From Clostridiaceae bacterium (GTDB taxonomy: Bacteria; Bacillota; Clostridia; Saccharofermentanales; Saccharofermentanaceae), in assembly GCA_012729635.1 (NCBI GenBank), contig JAAYCT010000005.1:1-64000 (forward strand): a stretch of DNA of 64,000 nt. The letters are read 5' to 3'. The translations under genes were made by a program, and so were the position numbers. This document shows, in pieces, positions 7,053-16,037 of the stretch (position 1 is the stretch's first letter; each line of letters opens with the position of its first letter). Below the pieces are notes generated by a model. It was not told where the DNA came from. It was given only the letters and a program-made list of their open reading frames with translations, and made no database searches.

Positions 7053-9508
7053 TCCTCCGCGAAAAGCTCGGTAAGGAGCTCCTGGTATTTGACGGTGCCA
7101 TGGGGTCTCAGCTTCACGCGCGCGGAAGTCTGCCCGGCGAACTGCCGGAGGCGTGTAATATCGATCACCCGGATTGGATCGTCGATATTCATTCCGGTTA
7201 CCTCGAGAGCGGAGCTTCCTGCATTCTGACCAATACGCTCGGAAGTAACCGTTTTCACCTGGAGGACAGTAAATATTCCGTTCGCGAAGTGATCGAAGCC
7301 GCGGTCCGGAACGGACGTGCGGCGATCGAGCGGGAACGAGCCCGCTGTGAGCGCGAGGGAATCGACAAGGAGAGCTTCCTGTTTTTTAATATCGGACCGC
7401 TCGGGCAACTCTTGGCACCGATCGGGACCCTTTCGTTTGAAGACGCGTACGACGCATTTGCGGAGCAGATCGACCTCGTGAAGGATTCGGTCGACGGCGT
7501 GCTGATCGAGACGATGAGCGACCCCTACGAAATCAAAGCGGCGGTCCTCGCGGTGAAGGAACACTCGGATCTTCCGGTCCTCGCCTGTATGACGTATGAC
7601 GTGAACGGAAGGACTCTGGTAGGCACCACGCCGGAAGCGGCGGTCACACTCCTGGAAGGACTCGGGGTCGACGGATTGGGCGTCAATTGTTCGCTCGGTC
7701 CCAAGGAGCTTGTTCCGGTCGTCGAAAAGATCCTTTCCGTCGCGCGTAAGCCCGTTATTGTCGAGCCCAACGCCGGCCTCCCGATATATAAAGACGGAAA
7801 AACCAGTTATAACGTTACCGTCGATGAATTTGCGACATATATCCGGGGCTTCGTCGAGTCGGGAATCAGCGCCTTCGGCGGCTGCTGCGGAACGACGCCC
7901 GAATATATCCGCGCCTGTCTTCAAGAAATCGGCGATACGCCGTTTGCGCCCCGGGTGAATTCCCCGGAGACGCGCGTCTGCGGTCCGACGGATTGCGTCC
8001 GCATCGGCGGCCGGACGGTCGTCTGCGGAGAGCGCCTGAATCCGACCGGCAAGAAGAAACTCAAAGAAGCGCTTACCCATCATCGCCTTGACGAGGTTTT
8101 TTCCGAGGCCGTCGCTCAGGAGAAAGCCGGAGCGCACGTCCTCGATGTCAATGTCGGCGTACCCGGTATCGACGAAGCCCAAACGATGACTGAGGTGATC
8201 CGCGGACTTCAGGAGATCATCCGCCTTCCGCTTCAGATCGACAGCTCCGACCCGGAGGTGCTCGAGAGGGCCTGTCGCGTATATAACGGAAAGCCGCTCA
8301 TTAATTCCGTCAACGGGAAGCAAAGTGTCATGGACGCGATCTTTCCGATCGCCCGAAAATACGGCGGCGTCGTTATCGCACTGACGATCGACGAAAACGG
8401 TGTGCCGGATTCGGCGGACGGCCGCGTTGCGATCGCCGAAAAGATCATCAAGACCGCCGCTTCCTACGGGATCGACAAGTCCGATATCATCGTTGACTGC
8501 CTGGTGCTGACCGCGTCGGCTCAACAGGAGGGCGCGCTTCAGACCCTTGAGGCGGTCCGGCGCGTTCGAGAGGAGCTCGGAGTCTATACGATCCTCGGCG
8601 TCAGTAATATCTCCTTCGGACTTCCGAATCGGCCGCTGATCAACAAGACCTTTTTGAGTATGGCGCTCTACGCCGGACTGGATGTTCCGATCATCAATCC
8701 TCTGGACCGTGAACTCATGGGAGTGATCGACGCCTTTGAAGTGCTGTCCGGACAGGATGCCGGAAGTGCGGATTATGTCGCGAGGCACGCCCATGATATA
8801 ACCCATGCCGTTTTATCCGCTCAATCGTCCGTAACGACTTTGACGGAAGGGAATGCAGGCTCGTCGAATTTAACGGATGTTTCTCTTTTTGCGTTGGTTC
8901 GTTCCGGGCGAAAAGACATCATCCCGGACGCCGTCGAACGAGAGCTTTCGCTACATGAGCCGATCTTTGTTATCAATCATGTCCTGATTCCCGCGCTTCG
9001 GGAAGTCGGTGATGCTTACGAAACGGGTAGAATATTTCTCCCGCAGCTGATTGCCGCAGCGGAAGCGGCGAAAGCGGCCTTCGCGATACTGAATGTGCGA
9101 ATTGCCGCCGGAGGAAGTGCGGAGGGGAAGGGGCCGGTGCTTCTGGCCACGGTGGAGGGAGATATTCATGATATCGGGAAAAATATAGTAAAGGTGGTCT
9201 TGGAAAGCTACGGTTTTTCAGTGATTGATTTAGGAAAGGACGTGCCGCCCGAACGGGTCATTTCCGCCGTGCGCGAGTACACCCCGAAGCTGATCGGCCT
9301 TTCTGCGCTGATGACAACGACGGTTGCCTCGATGAAGCGAACCATCGAAGCGTTGAAGGAACTGCCGGGGATCTGTCCGATTATCGTCGGAGGTGCGGTT
9401 CTGACTTCGGACGTCGCTCTTTCGATCGGCGCGGATTTTTACGCGAAGGACGCAATGGAGACGGTAAGTATCGCGGAGTCCGTAGTAAAGAAATCGGGTA
9501 ACGGGTAA
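7019..9508 (+). CDS. metH: Cobalamin-dependent methionine synthase, short form lacking the activation domain
   Basis: This 829-residue enzyme transfers methyl from methyltetrahydrofolate to homocysteine through cobalamin. The homocysteine-binding barrel is at about 1-310, with zinc-binding cysteines in GVNCS and FGGCCGT. The pterin-binding barrel is at about 320-590. The cobalamin cap and Rossmann domains are at about 600-829, with GDIHDIGKN carrying the cofactor ligand His717. Full-length E. coli MetH is about 1,230 residues; the missing part is the reactivation domain encoded just upstream as a separate protein. The start ATG at 7019 is preceded by AAAGAGGGGG. The tail of the gene is more AT-rich than its front, where the base composition of the window changes. 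Confidence 0.95.
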   Translation: MLRDEGTNARIILREKLGKELLVFDGAMGSQLHARGSLPGELPEACNIDHPDWIVDIHSGYLESGASCILTNTLGSNRFHLEDSKYSVREVIEAAVRNGRAAIERERARCEREGIDKESFLFFNIGPLGQLLAPIGTLSFEDAYDAFAEQIDLVKDSVDGVLIETMSDPYEIKAAVLAVKEHSDLPVLACMTYDVNGRTLVGTTPEAAVTLLEGLGVDGLGVNCSLGPKELVPVVEKILSVARKPVIVEPNAGLPIYKDGKTSYNVTVDEFATYIRGFVESGISAFGGCCGTTPEYIRACLQEIGDTPFAPRVNSPETRVCGPTDCVRIGGRTVVCGERLNPTGKKKLKEALTHHRLDEVFSEAVAQEKAGAHVLDVNVGVPGIDEAQTMTEVIRGLQEIIRLPLQIDSSDPEVLERACRVYNGKPLINSVNGKQSVMDAIFPIARKYGGVVIALTIDENGVPDSADGRVAIAEKIIKTAASYGIDKSDIIVDCLVLTASAQQEGALQTLEAVRRVREELGVYTILGVSNISFGLPNRPLINKTFLSMALYAGLDVPIINPLDRELMGVIDAFEVLSGQDAGSADYVARHAHDITHAVLSAQSSVTTLTEGNAGSSNLTDVSLFALVRSGRKDIIPDAVERELSLHEPIFVINHVLIPALREVGDAYETGRIFLPQLIAAAEAAKAAFAILNVRIAAGGSAEGKGPVLLATVEGDIHDIGKNIVKVVLESYGFSVIDLGKDVPPERVISAVREYTPKLIGLSALMTTTVASMKRTIEALKELPGICPIIVGGAVLTSDVALSIGADFYAKDAMETVSIAESVVKKSGNG

Positions 9509-9517
9509 ATACGGACC

Positions 9518-10180
9518 ATGGAAACACAAATATTTCGCACACCGAGAATAAATATGGTGAATCCGAATATACAGAATTACGGAATCGTTGCAATCTTCTT
9601 TTCCTTGCTCGGCGGAATAATTTTGTTTTCTCTTCATGCCTTGATCAGTCCGACGATCCGATGGTTGCTGATCGTTCTTTTTCCGCTGATTATCATATTC
9701 GGAATCGTCATGATTATTGTCGCTCGTTCGGAGGATCCGAAATTCATCCACTCGTTCGCGCGCCGCGGAGAGGATGAGTTATATCACGTTTTAACATGGA
9801 TTCCCGTCGGAGAGGTTGAGTTTCTTCCCTTTCCGGATAATTACAGTCCTTCTAAAATTCTGGAAAATCGAAAAATAATATTCAAAGACATCGCTGATTT
9901 CATCCGCTCGGATCGGTTTCTCCGATGCGTGGAATCGAAAATCGACGGAGAAACGTCCATGGATCCTTTTTCGAGGCATATTATCGTTCGCCGTATGCTT
10001 GATCCCGAGATTATTCTTGAAAAGCGCGGGTATGAAATGATATCCTATCGTTCCGAGACAGACGGTCCGTTACACATGGCTCGCCTCAGTCGAAAAAACG
10101 AGGCATTTATCAGGTTGTCACGCATTGTGGCCGAACAATCACAACAAAATTCCAGGGAACAAAGGAATCGAAAAAAGTGA
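9518..10180 (+). CDS. Unknown protein with two N-terminal membrane helices
   Basis: I do not recognise this 220-residue protein. Two hydrophobic stretches (about residues 20-45 and 48-70) form a hairpin anchor, followed by about 145 soluble, charged residues that are probably cytoplasmic. The gene lies 9 bp after metH and overlaps trmB by 4 bases (GTGA), so it is likely cotranscribed and coupled with trmB. No strong ribosome site precedes the ATG at 9518; the ATG at 9554 is equally possible and would remove a 12-residue leader. Nothing suggests catalytic residues. Confidence 0.7.
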   Translation: METQIFRTPRINMVNPNIQNYGIVAIFFSLLGGIILFSLHALISPTIRWLLIVLFPLIIIFGIVMIIVARSEDPKFIHSFARRGEDELYHVLTWIPVGEVEFLPFPDNYSPSKILENRKIIFKDIADFIRSDRFLRCVESKIDGETSMDPFSRHIIVRRMLDPEIILEKRGYEMISYRSETDGPLHMARLSRKNEAFIRLSRIVAEQSQQNSREQRNRKK

Positions 10181-10830
10181 CTCGCCTTCGCAGAAAAAAG
10201 AATATATACGCGCGTCTTTCGGCCTGTGCGTCCTACTGGTTTGAAGTACCCGTCGCGAACCGCGGATGCTGGCGCCAAGCTTGCGGGATGCCGCCCGATT
10301 GTCCGTTGTATTTGGAGCTCGGATGCGGAAAAGGACGTTTTGCGATTGAAACTGCCCGGAAAAATCCCGGTGTATGCGTGATTGCGCTTGAAAAAGAGCA
10401 GTCCGTGATTCTCTCCGCGATCGAATCTGCTTGTGAAGAAGGGATGACCAACCTGTTTTTTCTTTGTGCCGACGTCCTTCTGCTCCGGAATTATTTCACA
10501 CCCGGAGAGGTCGACCGAATCTATATCAATTTCTGTGATCCTTGGTCGCGAAAAAATAAACCCAAACGACGACTTACTTATCGCGAGTATCTGGAAACCT
10601 ACAAAACACTGTTGCGTCCGTGCGGGGACATTCATTTCAAGACCGATGATTCCCGCCTTTTTGAGTTTTCGATGGGCGAATTTGAAGTCGCCGGGCTCGG
10701 CATACGTAAAATAACGAGGGACCTTCATAACAGTCCGTGGAATGCGGAAAACATCCGAACGGAATTTGAAGAAAAATTTGCCGAACAGGGTGTATTAATC
10801 AAGCGTGCGGAAGCATTTAAACCCGATTGA
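10177..10830 (+). CDS. trmB: tRNA (guanine-N7-)-methyltransferase
   Basis: The 217-residue class I methyltransferase would make m7G46 in tRNA variable loops. The AdoMet loop is LELGCGKGRFAIE (about 47-59) and the diagnostic TrmB motif is NFCDPWSRKNKPKRRL (about 117-132), followed by FKTDD. The start is GTG at 10177, overlapping the previous stop as GTGA, with AAAGGAA upstream. Length is usual for the bacterial family. About 210 bp separate it from gap, which has its own promoter. Confidence 0.95.
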   Translation: MTRLRRKKNIYARLSACASYWFEVPVANRGCWRQACGMPPDCPLYLELGCGKGRFAIETARKNPGVCVIALEKEQSVILSAIESACEEGMTNLFFLCADVLLLRNYFTPGEVDRIYINFCDPWSRKNKPKRRLTYREYLETYKTLLRPCGDIHFKTDDSRLFEFSMGEFEVAGLGIRKITRDLHNSPWNAENIRTEFEEKFAEQGVLIKRAEAFKPD

Positions 10831-10948
10831 ATGGTCTTGGCGAACGCAAGGATCCGTTTTTCACTTCCGCAAAACATCGCTATCGTCAAAAAGTAGAGAA
10901 ACACCGAAAAACAGACGATAAATTTGTTCTGAGACGCTCGGATTTCGG

Positions 10949-12057
<1,109 letters not shown>

Positions 12058-12086
12058 TGGATTCGAATCAATAGAAAAGATCCGAT

Positions 12087-12120
12087 AGCTTCCCGCGATT
12101 TTATCGCGGGAAGCTTTATC
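12087..12120 (+). terminator. Intrinsic terminator of gap
   Basis: A perfect 12-bp stem AGCTTCCCGCGA/TCGCGGGAAGCT (12087-12098 with 12104-12115) closes a 5-nt loop and is followed by TTATCATTTATT. Confidence 0.85.
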
Positions 12121-12223
12121 ATTTATTAATAAGAAGAAGACACCCCGCCTTTATGTTTCCTTCCTTTGGATGTATAATAAAAATAGATAACTTTTACCGT
12201 CCCACGAATAGGAGGAATGAATT

Positions 12224-12610
12224 ATGGCACTTTTTGATCCCAAGGCAAAGGCGATTTCTCAGCTTCAGAAATCAATCGATGAGAAAAATGCCGGCATTGA
12301 AAAATACTTCGACGAAATCGGAAGACTTTATTACGGCCAATACAAGGATCCCTCCTCGGATGTATCAAAGGACATTAACTCGCGATGTGACGCAATAACC
12401 AATCTCTTTATGGATATTGAGGCGCACAAGTTGAAAATTCTTTTCGAAAAGGGACTTAAGATCTGCTCGAACTGCAAGAAAGAGAATCCTTTGGATCACG
12501 CTTTCTGTGCGGGATGCGGCAGCAAGTTCCCGGAAGGATCCGACAAGCAAGTCGAGCTTCCGGCGGCGGAGTGCACCGAAGAGGTCGCGGCAGAGGGAGA
12601 GACCAAGTAA
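12224..12610 (+). CDS. Small zinc-ribbon protein with N-terminal helical region
   Basis: The 128-residue protein has a predicted coiled-coil or helical hairpin at residues 1-85, rich in Lys, Glu and Asp. A zinc ribbon follows: two CxxC pairs in CSNCKK and CAGCGSKF (about 85-106). The last 20 residues are acidic. AGGAGGAAT precedes the ATG. TATAAT at 12173-12178 gives a plausible promoter with a weak -35, and a strong terminator follows at 12641, so this is an isolated transcript. Similar zinc-ribbon proteins are common in Clostridia with no known role; no function is claimed. Confidence 0.8.
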   Translation: MALFDPKAKAISQLQKSIDEKNAGIEKYFDEIGRLYYGQYKDPSSDVSKDINSRCDAITNLFMDIEAHKLKILFEKGLKICSNCKKENPLDHAFCAGCGSKFPEGSDKQVELPAAECTEEVAAEGETK

Positions 12611-12640
12611 TTTTCCGTTTCCCAATTGGTTTTTCGAACA

Positions 12641-12685
12641 AAAGATTGTGTCGGGTGGATTTCCACCCGACACAATCTTTATTTT
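12641..12685 (+). terminator. Intrinsic terminator after the zinc-ribbon gene
   Basis: An 18-bp perfect stem (12641-12658 with 12663-12680) around loop ATTT is followed by a T-rich ATTTTAG. The arms start and end in A3 and T3, so it could work in both directions. Confidence 0.88.
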
Positions 12686-12809
12686 AGCACAAATACTTTA
12701 TCGATGTATGATCGTTTGTTACAAGAAATTTCACATCCTTTCGATATAATCGGAATATGAGCAGGCGATTGCCGGTTCGTAAGAACAAAAGCCGGAAGGA
12801 TGTGATTCA

Positions 12810-13349
12810 ATGAAGGTCACTACACAAGGAAACGGAATCCATATCGGACAGAGACTAGAGGAAAAAATCGCTTCAAAGCTTTCAAAGTTTGAGAAGCATT
12901 TCGGGGAGGAAGGATCGTTTAACATCAAGATCATCCCGGAGCGGGAGATCAAGAAGGTCGAACTGACACTGAAACTCCAAAACAAGATTTTCCGGGCAGA
13001 GGCTCGTGACGAGGAAATCCTCACGGCAGTCGACAGAACCATCGACAAGCTGGAGTCTCAGATCAGAAGACAGAAGACCAGGATCGAGAAGCAGATTCGT
13101 GATTATTCATACCTGAAGGAATACCTGAAGGAAGTTCAGGTTGACGAAGAGGAATTTACAGAGGAAGAGAAGAGGATCATCAAGCGCAAATCTTTCGAAT
13201 TGGTTCCGATGACGCCGGACGATGCGGTACTGCAGATGGAAATGCTCGGACACAGCTTTCTGGTTTATCTGGATGCCGATACCGGAAATGTCTGTGTTGT
13301 GTATAAGCGCAAAGACGGTCACTACGGTCTGATTGAGCCAACCTACTGA
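12810..13349 (+). CDS. hpf: Ribosome hibernation promoting factor, long form
   Basis: This 179-residue protein is a long HPF (YvyD/HPF-long), which inactivates and dimerises 70S ribosomes in stationary phase. The N-terminal RaiA/HPF domain covers about 1-100. The C-terminal dimerisation domain (about 125-179) carries the conserved MTPDDAVLQMEMLGHSFLVY and GLIEP blocks. GGAAGGATG lies upstream of the ATG. TATAAT at 12745-12750 lies 60 bp upstream without a good -35, which may mean an alternative sigma factor or an activator. A hairpin follows at 13390. Confidence 0.95.
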   Translation: MKVTTQGNGIHIGQRLEEKIASKLSKFEKHFGEEGSFNIKIIPEREIKKVELTLKLQNKIFRAEARDEEILTAVDRTIDKLESQIRRQKTRIEKQIRDYSYLKEYLKEVQVDEEEFTEEEKRIIKRKSFELVPMTPDDAVLQMEMLGHSFLVYLDADTGNVCVVYKRKDGHYGLIEPTY

Positions 13350-13389
13350 TTCTATCCTTTTGACTTTATTTTTCCGTCTGATGCGCACC

Positions 13390-13418
13390 GAGACCGCCCC
13401 TTCGGGGGCGGTCTCTTC
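13390..13418 (+). terminator. Intrinsic terminator after hpf
   Basis: An 11-bp GC-rich stem GAGACCGCCCC/GGGGCGGTCTC closes a stable TTCG tetraloop (13390-13415). Only two T follow directly, so efficiency is uncertain, but its place between hpf and the pcrA promoter fits a terminator. Confidence 0.7.
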
Positions 13419-13500
13419 CGTCTGCGGTCTATGCCCGGACCTATCGTCGATTTCGCGTCGAGAAAGCTCGAGCGAAGAATACCAAAAGGTCTGTAATTGC

Positions 13501-13529
13501 TTGTCGCCTTTCGGGACGATTGTTATAAT
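13501..13529 (+). promoter_or_regulatory. Promoter of pcrA
   Basis: TTGTCG (13501-13506) and a consensus TATAAT (13524-13529) are 17 bp apart. They lie 38 bp upstream of the TTG start at 13567, which shows that the longer reading frame reaching back into hpf is not the gene. Confidence 0.68.
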
Positions 13530-13566
13530 AATCTACGCGCATAAGCACGGATCGGAAGGTGAATCA

Positions 13567-15975
13567 TTGAACAATACGGAATACGGGAAAATACAAGACA
13601 TCGAATCGGAGTTATGCCGGGGATTAAACCCGGAACAAGCCGCGGCGGTGAGGCATGATGAGGGGCCTCTCCTGATATTGGCCGGTGCGGGATCCGGCAA
13701 AACCCGGGTAATCACATACCGGATTGCCTACCTGATTCGGGTTCGAAATGTGAGACCTTCATCGATTCTGGCGATCACATTTACCAACAAGGCCGCGAAC
13801 GAGATGAAGGAAAGAGTATATTCCTTGGTCGGGGATACCGCTTCGTATATGTGGATCGGTACCTTTCATTCGATGTTTGCCCGGATACTGCGCCGTCATG
13901 CCGAGCTGATCGGGTTTACAAACCGTTTCTCGATCCTGGATACCGATGATCAGCTAAAGATCGTCAAGGAGTGTATCAAAGAAAATGATCTGAATGAAAA
14001 GGTTTTTCTTCCCCGTGCCGTTCTTTCCGAAATCAGTCGCGCGAAGAATGAAATGATCGATGCCGATGAATATCTGAAAACATCCGGATTTGAGTATCGA
14101 AAAAGAAAAATCGGAGAGGTATATATCCGTTATCGCGACAAACTGCTTCGCAACAACGCGATGGATTTTGACGATATTCTTTTCTTTGCCGCCCGCCTTC
14201 TCGGCGATCATGCGGATGTGCTCACTTATTATCAGGAGCAGTTCCGGTATATTCTTGTTGACGAGTATCAGGATACCAACTTCGCTCAATATCAAATTAT
14301 TCGCTTGCTTTCGGGGAAAACCAAAAATCTTTGCGTTGTCGGGGATGACGATCAGTCGATCTATTCTTTTCGCGGCGCAAATATCCGGAATATCCTTGAT
14401 TTTGAAAAGGATTTCAAAAAAACCATGATTGTTAAGCTGGAGCGGAACTACCGATCGACCGAGGCAATCCTAAACGCGGCCAACAGCGTAATTGCGCACA
14501 ACAGTAAACGAAAAGATAAATCACTTACGACCGAAAAGGGCGGCGGCGAAAAGCCGATTCATTATCGTGCCGACCACCACGGAGAAGAAGCGTATTATGT
14601 GGCGGAGCAGATTCGCGCGCTCGTTGCGAGGGGTGAGTTTCAATTCGGAGATATTGCGGTTTTATACCGTATGAATGCACTTTCGAGAACCGTAGAATCC
14701 GCATTGCGAGAGCAAAGAATTCCTTATCGCGTGCTCGGCGGTCAAAGATTCTATGATCGCAAGGAAATCCGTGATGTGATGGCATACCTTCGGTTGATTG
14801 TATCTTCTAAGGACGAATATGCGTTTATTCGAATTGTGAATGTTCCGAGGCGAGGGATCGGGGATGTGACCGTTGAAAAAATTCGCTCTATCGCTTTGGA
14901 AGAAGCGACCGATTGTCTGAGTGTTTGTGCACGTGCGGACTCCTATCCGGAGTTATCCCGGGCATCCGGTCGACTGACGGCTTTTGTAGAACGGATTGAA
15001 GATTTTCGTGAAAAGCTCGCGGAGGACCGGATGAACTTTTCGGACTACATTGAGTACGTTCAGGATCAATCCGGTCTTGTTCAGGAGATTTTGGAACAGC
15101 GCGAGCAAAAGGGGGAAACGGTCGACCGCCTTGAAAACCTTCGTGAATTGCTTTCCGAGGCGGTCGAATTTGAAAACAGAAGGAAAAACCCTGCCGATAT
15201 TGACTTTGCCGCGGACAGACCGGCGATTACATCCGAAGATGAAATGGCCGCACTGGATCCTTTGTTCACCGATGATTTGTCCGGACTTCTTCAGGCTTAC
15301 CTCGAAAACGCGGCGCTTTATTCCGAAATAGATGATGACGATTCATCGGAAGACTATGTACGTCTTCTGACAATCCACAGCGCCAAAGGCCTTGAATTCG
15401 GAGCGGTGTTTCTCATCGGCGTGGAGGAGGGTATATTTCCGGGGGTTCGCTCATTGGATCGGGAGGAGGATATCGAGGAGGAGCGCCGATTGATGTATGT
15501 CGCAATCACGCGCGCCAAAAAAAAGCTCTTTATGCTCACGGCAAGAAGCCGAATCCTTTTCGGTCAGACACAGGAGCTGATGCCGTCCCGGTTTATTCGG
15601 GAAATCAACTCCGGTTTTCTGGAACAAATCGGAACGGAGCTTCGATCATATGAGACGTCATCGGGCGGTTTTTCGCGTTCAAACAGAGACAGATCCGGGT
15701 ATCTTTCGGGGGGTACGAGCCGGGCGTCTGCGTCTTTTTCTGTGAGAGGTACTTTCGGGGCGTGCGGTTCTTCCAATGATTCCGGGGCCTCCGCGGAAGG
15801 ACTTCTCGGACCGGATGATGTGCATAAGGAGCTGGCCGTCATTCATCCGCGCTTCGGTCGGGGAACGGTAAGGTCGGTTGAGAAAATCGCGGGTGACGCA
15901 CTAATCAGCGTCCTTTTCGAAAACGGATCATCCAAAAACATGCTCCTGAAGCAATCAAAGCTCAAAAAGGCATGA
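13567..15975 (+). CDS. pcrA: ATP-dependent DNA helicase, UvrD/PcrA family
   Basis: This 802-residue SF1A helicase acts in repair and in clearing replication conflicts. Walker A is AGAGSGKT (39-46), followed by the motifs ILAITFTNKAANEMKER, VDEYQDTN (motif II), GDDDQSIYSFRGA (III), RNYRS (IV), LTIHSAKGLEFGAVFLIGVEEG (V) and RRLMYVAITRAKK (VI). A short C-terminal domain after a Ser/Gly-rich linker ends in HPRFGRGTV, typical of PcrA. The start is TTG at 13567, 5 nt after GGAAGGTG and just downstream of the promoter. In-frame ATG codons upstream would overlap hpf and the terminator and are rejected. An embedded promoter at its 3' end drives the next gene. Confidence 0.93.
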   Translation: MNNTEYGKIQDIESELCRGLNPEQAAAVRHDEGPLLILAGAGSGKTRVITYRIAYLIRVRNVRPSSILAITFTNKAANEMKERVYSLVGDTASYMWIGTFHSMFARILRRHAELIGFTNRFSILDTDDQLKIVKECIKENDLNEKVFLPRAVLSEISRAKNEMIDADEYLKTSGFEYRKRKIGEVYIRYRDKLLRNNAMDFDDILFFAARLLGDHADVLTYYQEQFRYILVDEYQDTNFAQYQIIRLLSGKTKNLCVVGDDDQSIYSFRGANIRNILDFEKDFKKTMIVKLERNYRSTEAILNAANSVIAHNSKRKDKSLTTEKGGGEKPIHYRADHHGEEAYYVAEQIRALVARGEFQFGDIAVLYRMNALSRTVESALREQRIPYRVLGGQRFYDRKEIRDVMAYLRLIVSSKDEYAFIRIVNVPRRGIGDVTVEKIRSIALEEATDCLSVCARADSYPELSRASGRLTAFVERIEDFREKLAEDRMNFSDYIEYVQDQSGLVQEILEQREQKGETVDRLENLRELLSEAVEFENRRKNPADIDFAADRPAITSEDEMAALDPLFTDDLSGLLQAYLENAALYSEIDDDDSSEDYVRLLTIHSAKGLEFGAVFLIGVEEGIFPGVRSLDREEDIEEERRLMYVAITRAKKKLFMLTARSRILFGQTQELMPSRFIREINSGFLEQIGTELRSYETSSGGFSRSNRDRSGYLSGGTSRASASFSVRGTFGACGSSNDSGASAEGLLGPDDVHKELAVIHPRFGRGTVRSVEKIAGDALISVLFENGSSKNMLLKQSKLKKA

Positions 15976-15984
15976 CCCGGCGTA

Positions 15985-16012
15985 TTTTCACCGAGCTGTC
16001 AAATGGTATAAT
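15985..16012 (+). promoter_or_regulatory. Promoter of the dGTPase gene
   Basis: A consensus extended -10, TGG-TATAAT (16004-16012), has TTTTCA at 15985-15990 with a 16-bp spacer. It lies just beyond the pcrA stop and 25 bp before the start at 16038. Confidence 0.55.
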
Positions 16013-16037
16013 CAGAACAAGGATCGGAGGTACGGTG

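Noticed and set aside
7022-8806. Long open frame of 594 codons on the minus strand opposite metH
   Set aside because: It lies wholly antisense to a clearly recognisable MetH, has biased composition (Arg, Asp, His) typical of antisense frames in GC-rich genes and no ribosome site or known motif.
13333-13566. Upstream in-frame extension of the helicase gene starting at ATG 13333
   Set aside because: It overlaps hpf, crosses a terminator hairpin and lies before the promoter; the encoded residues have no helicase features.
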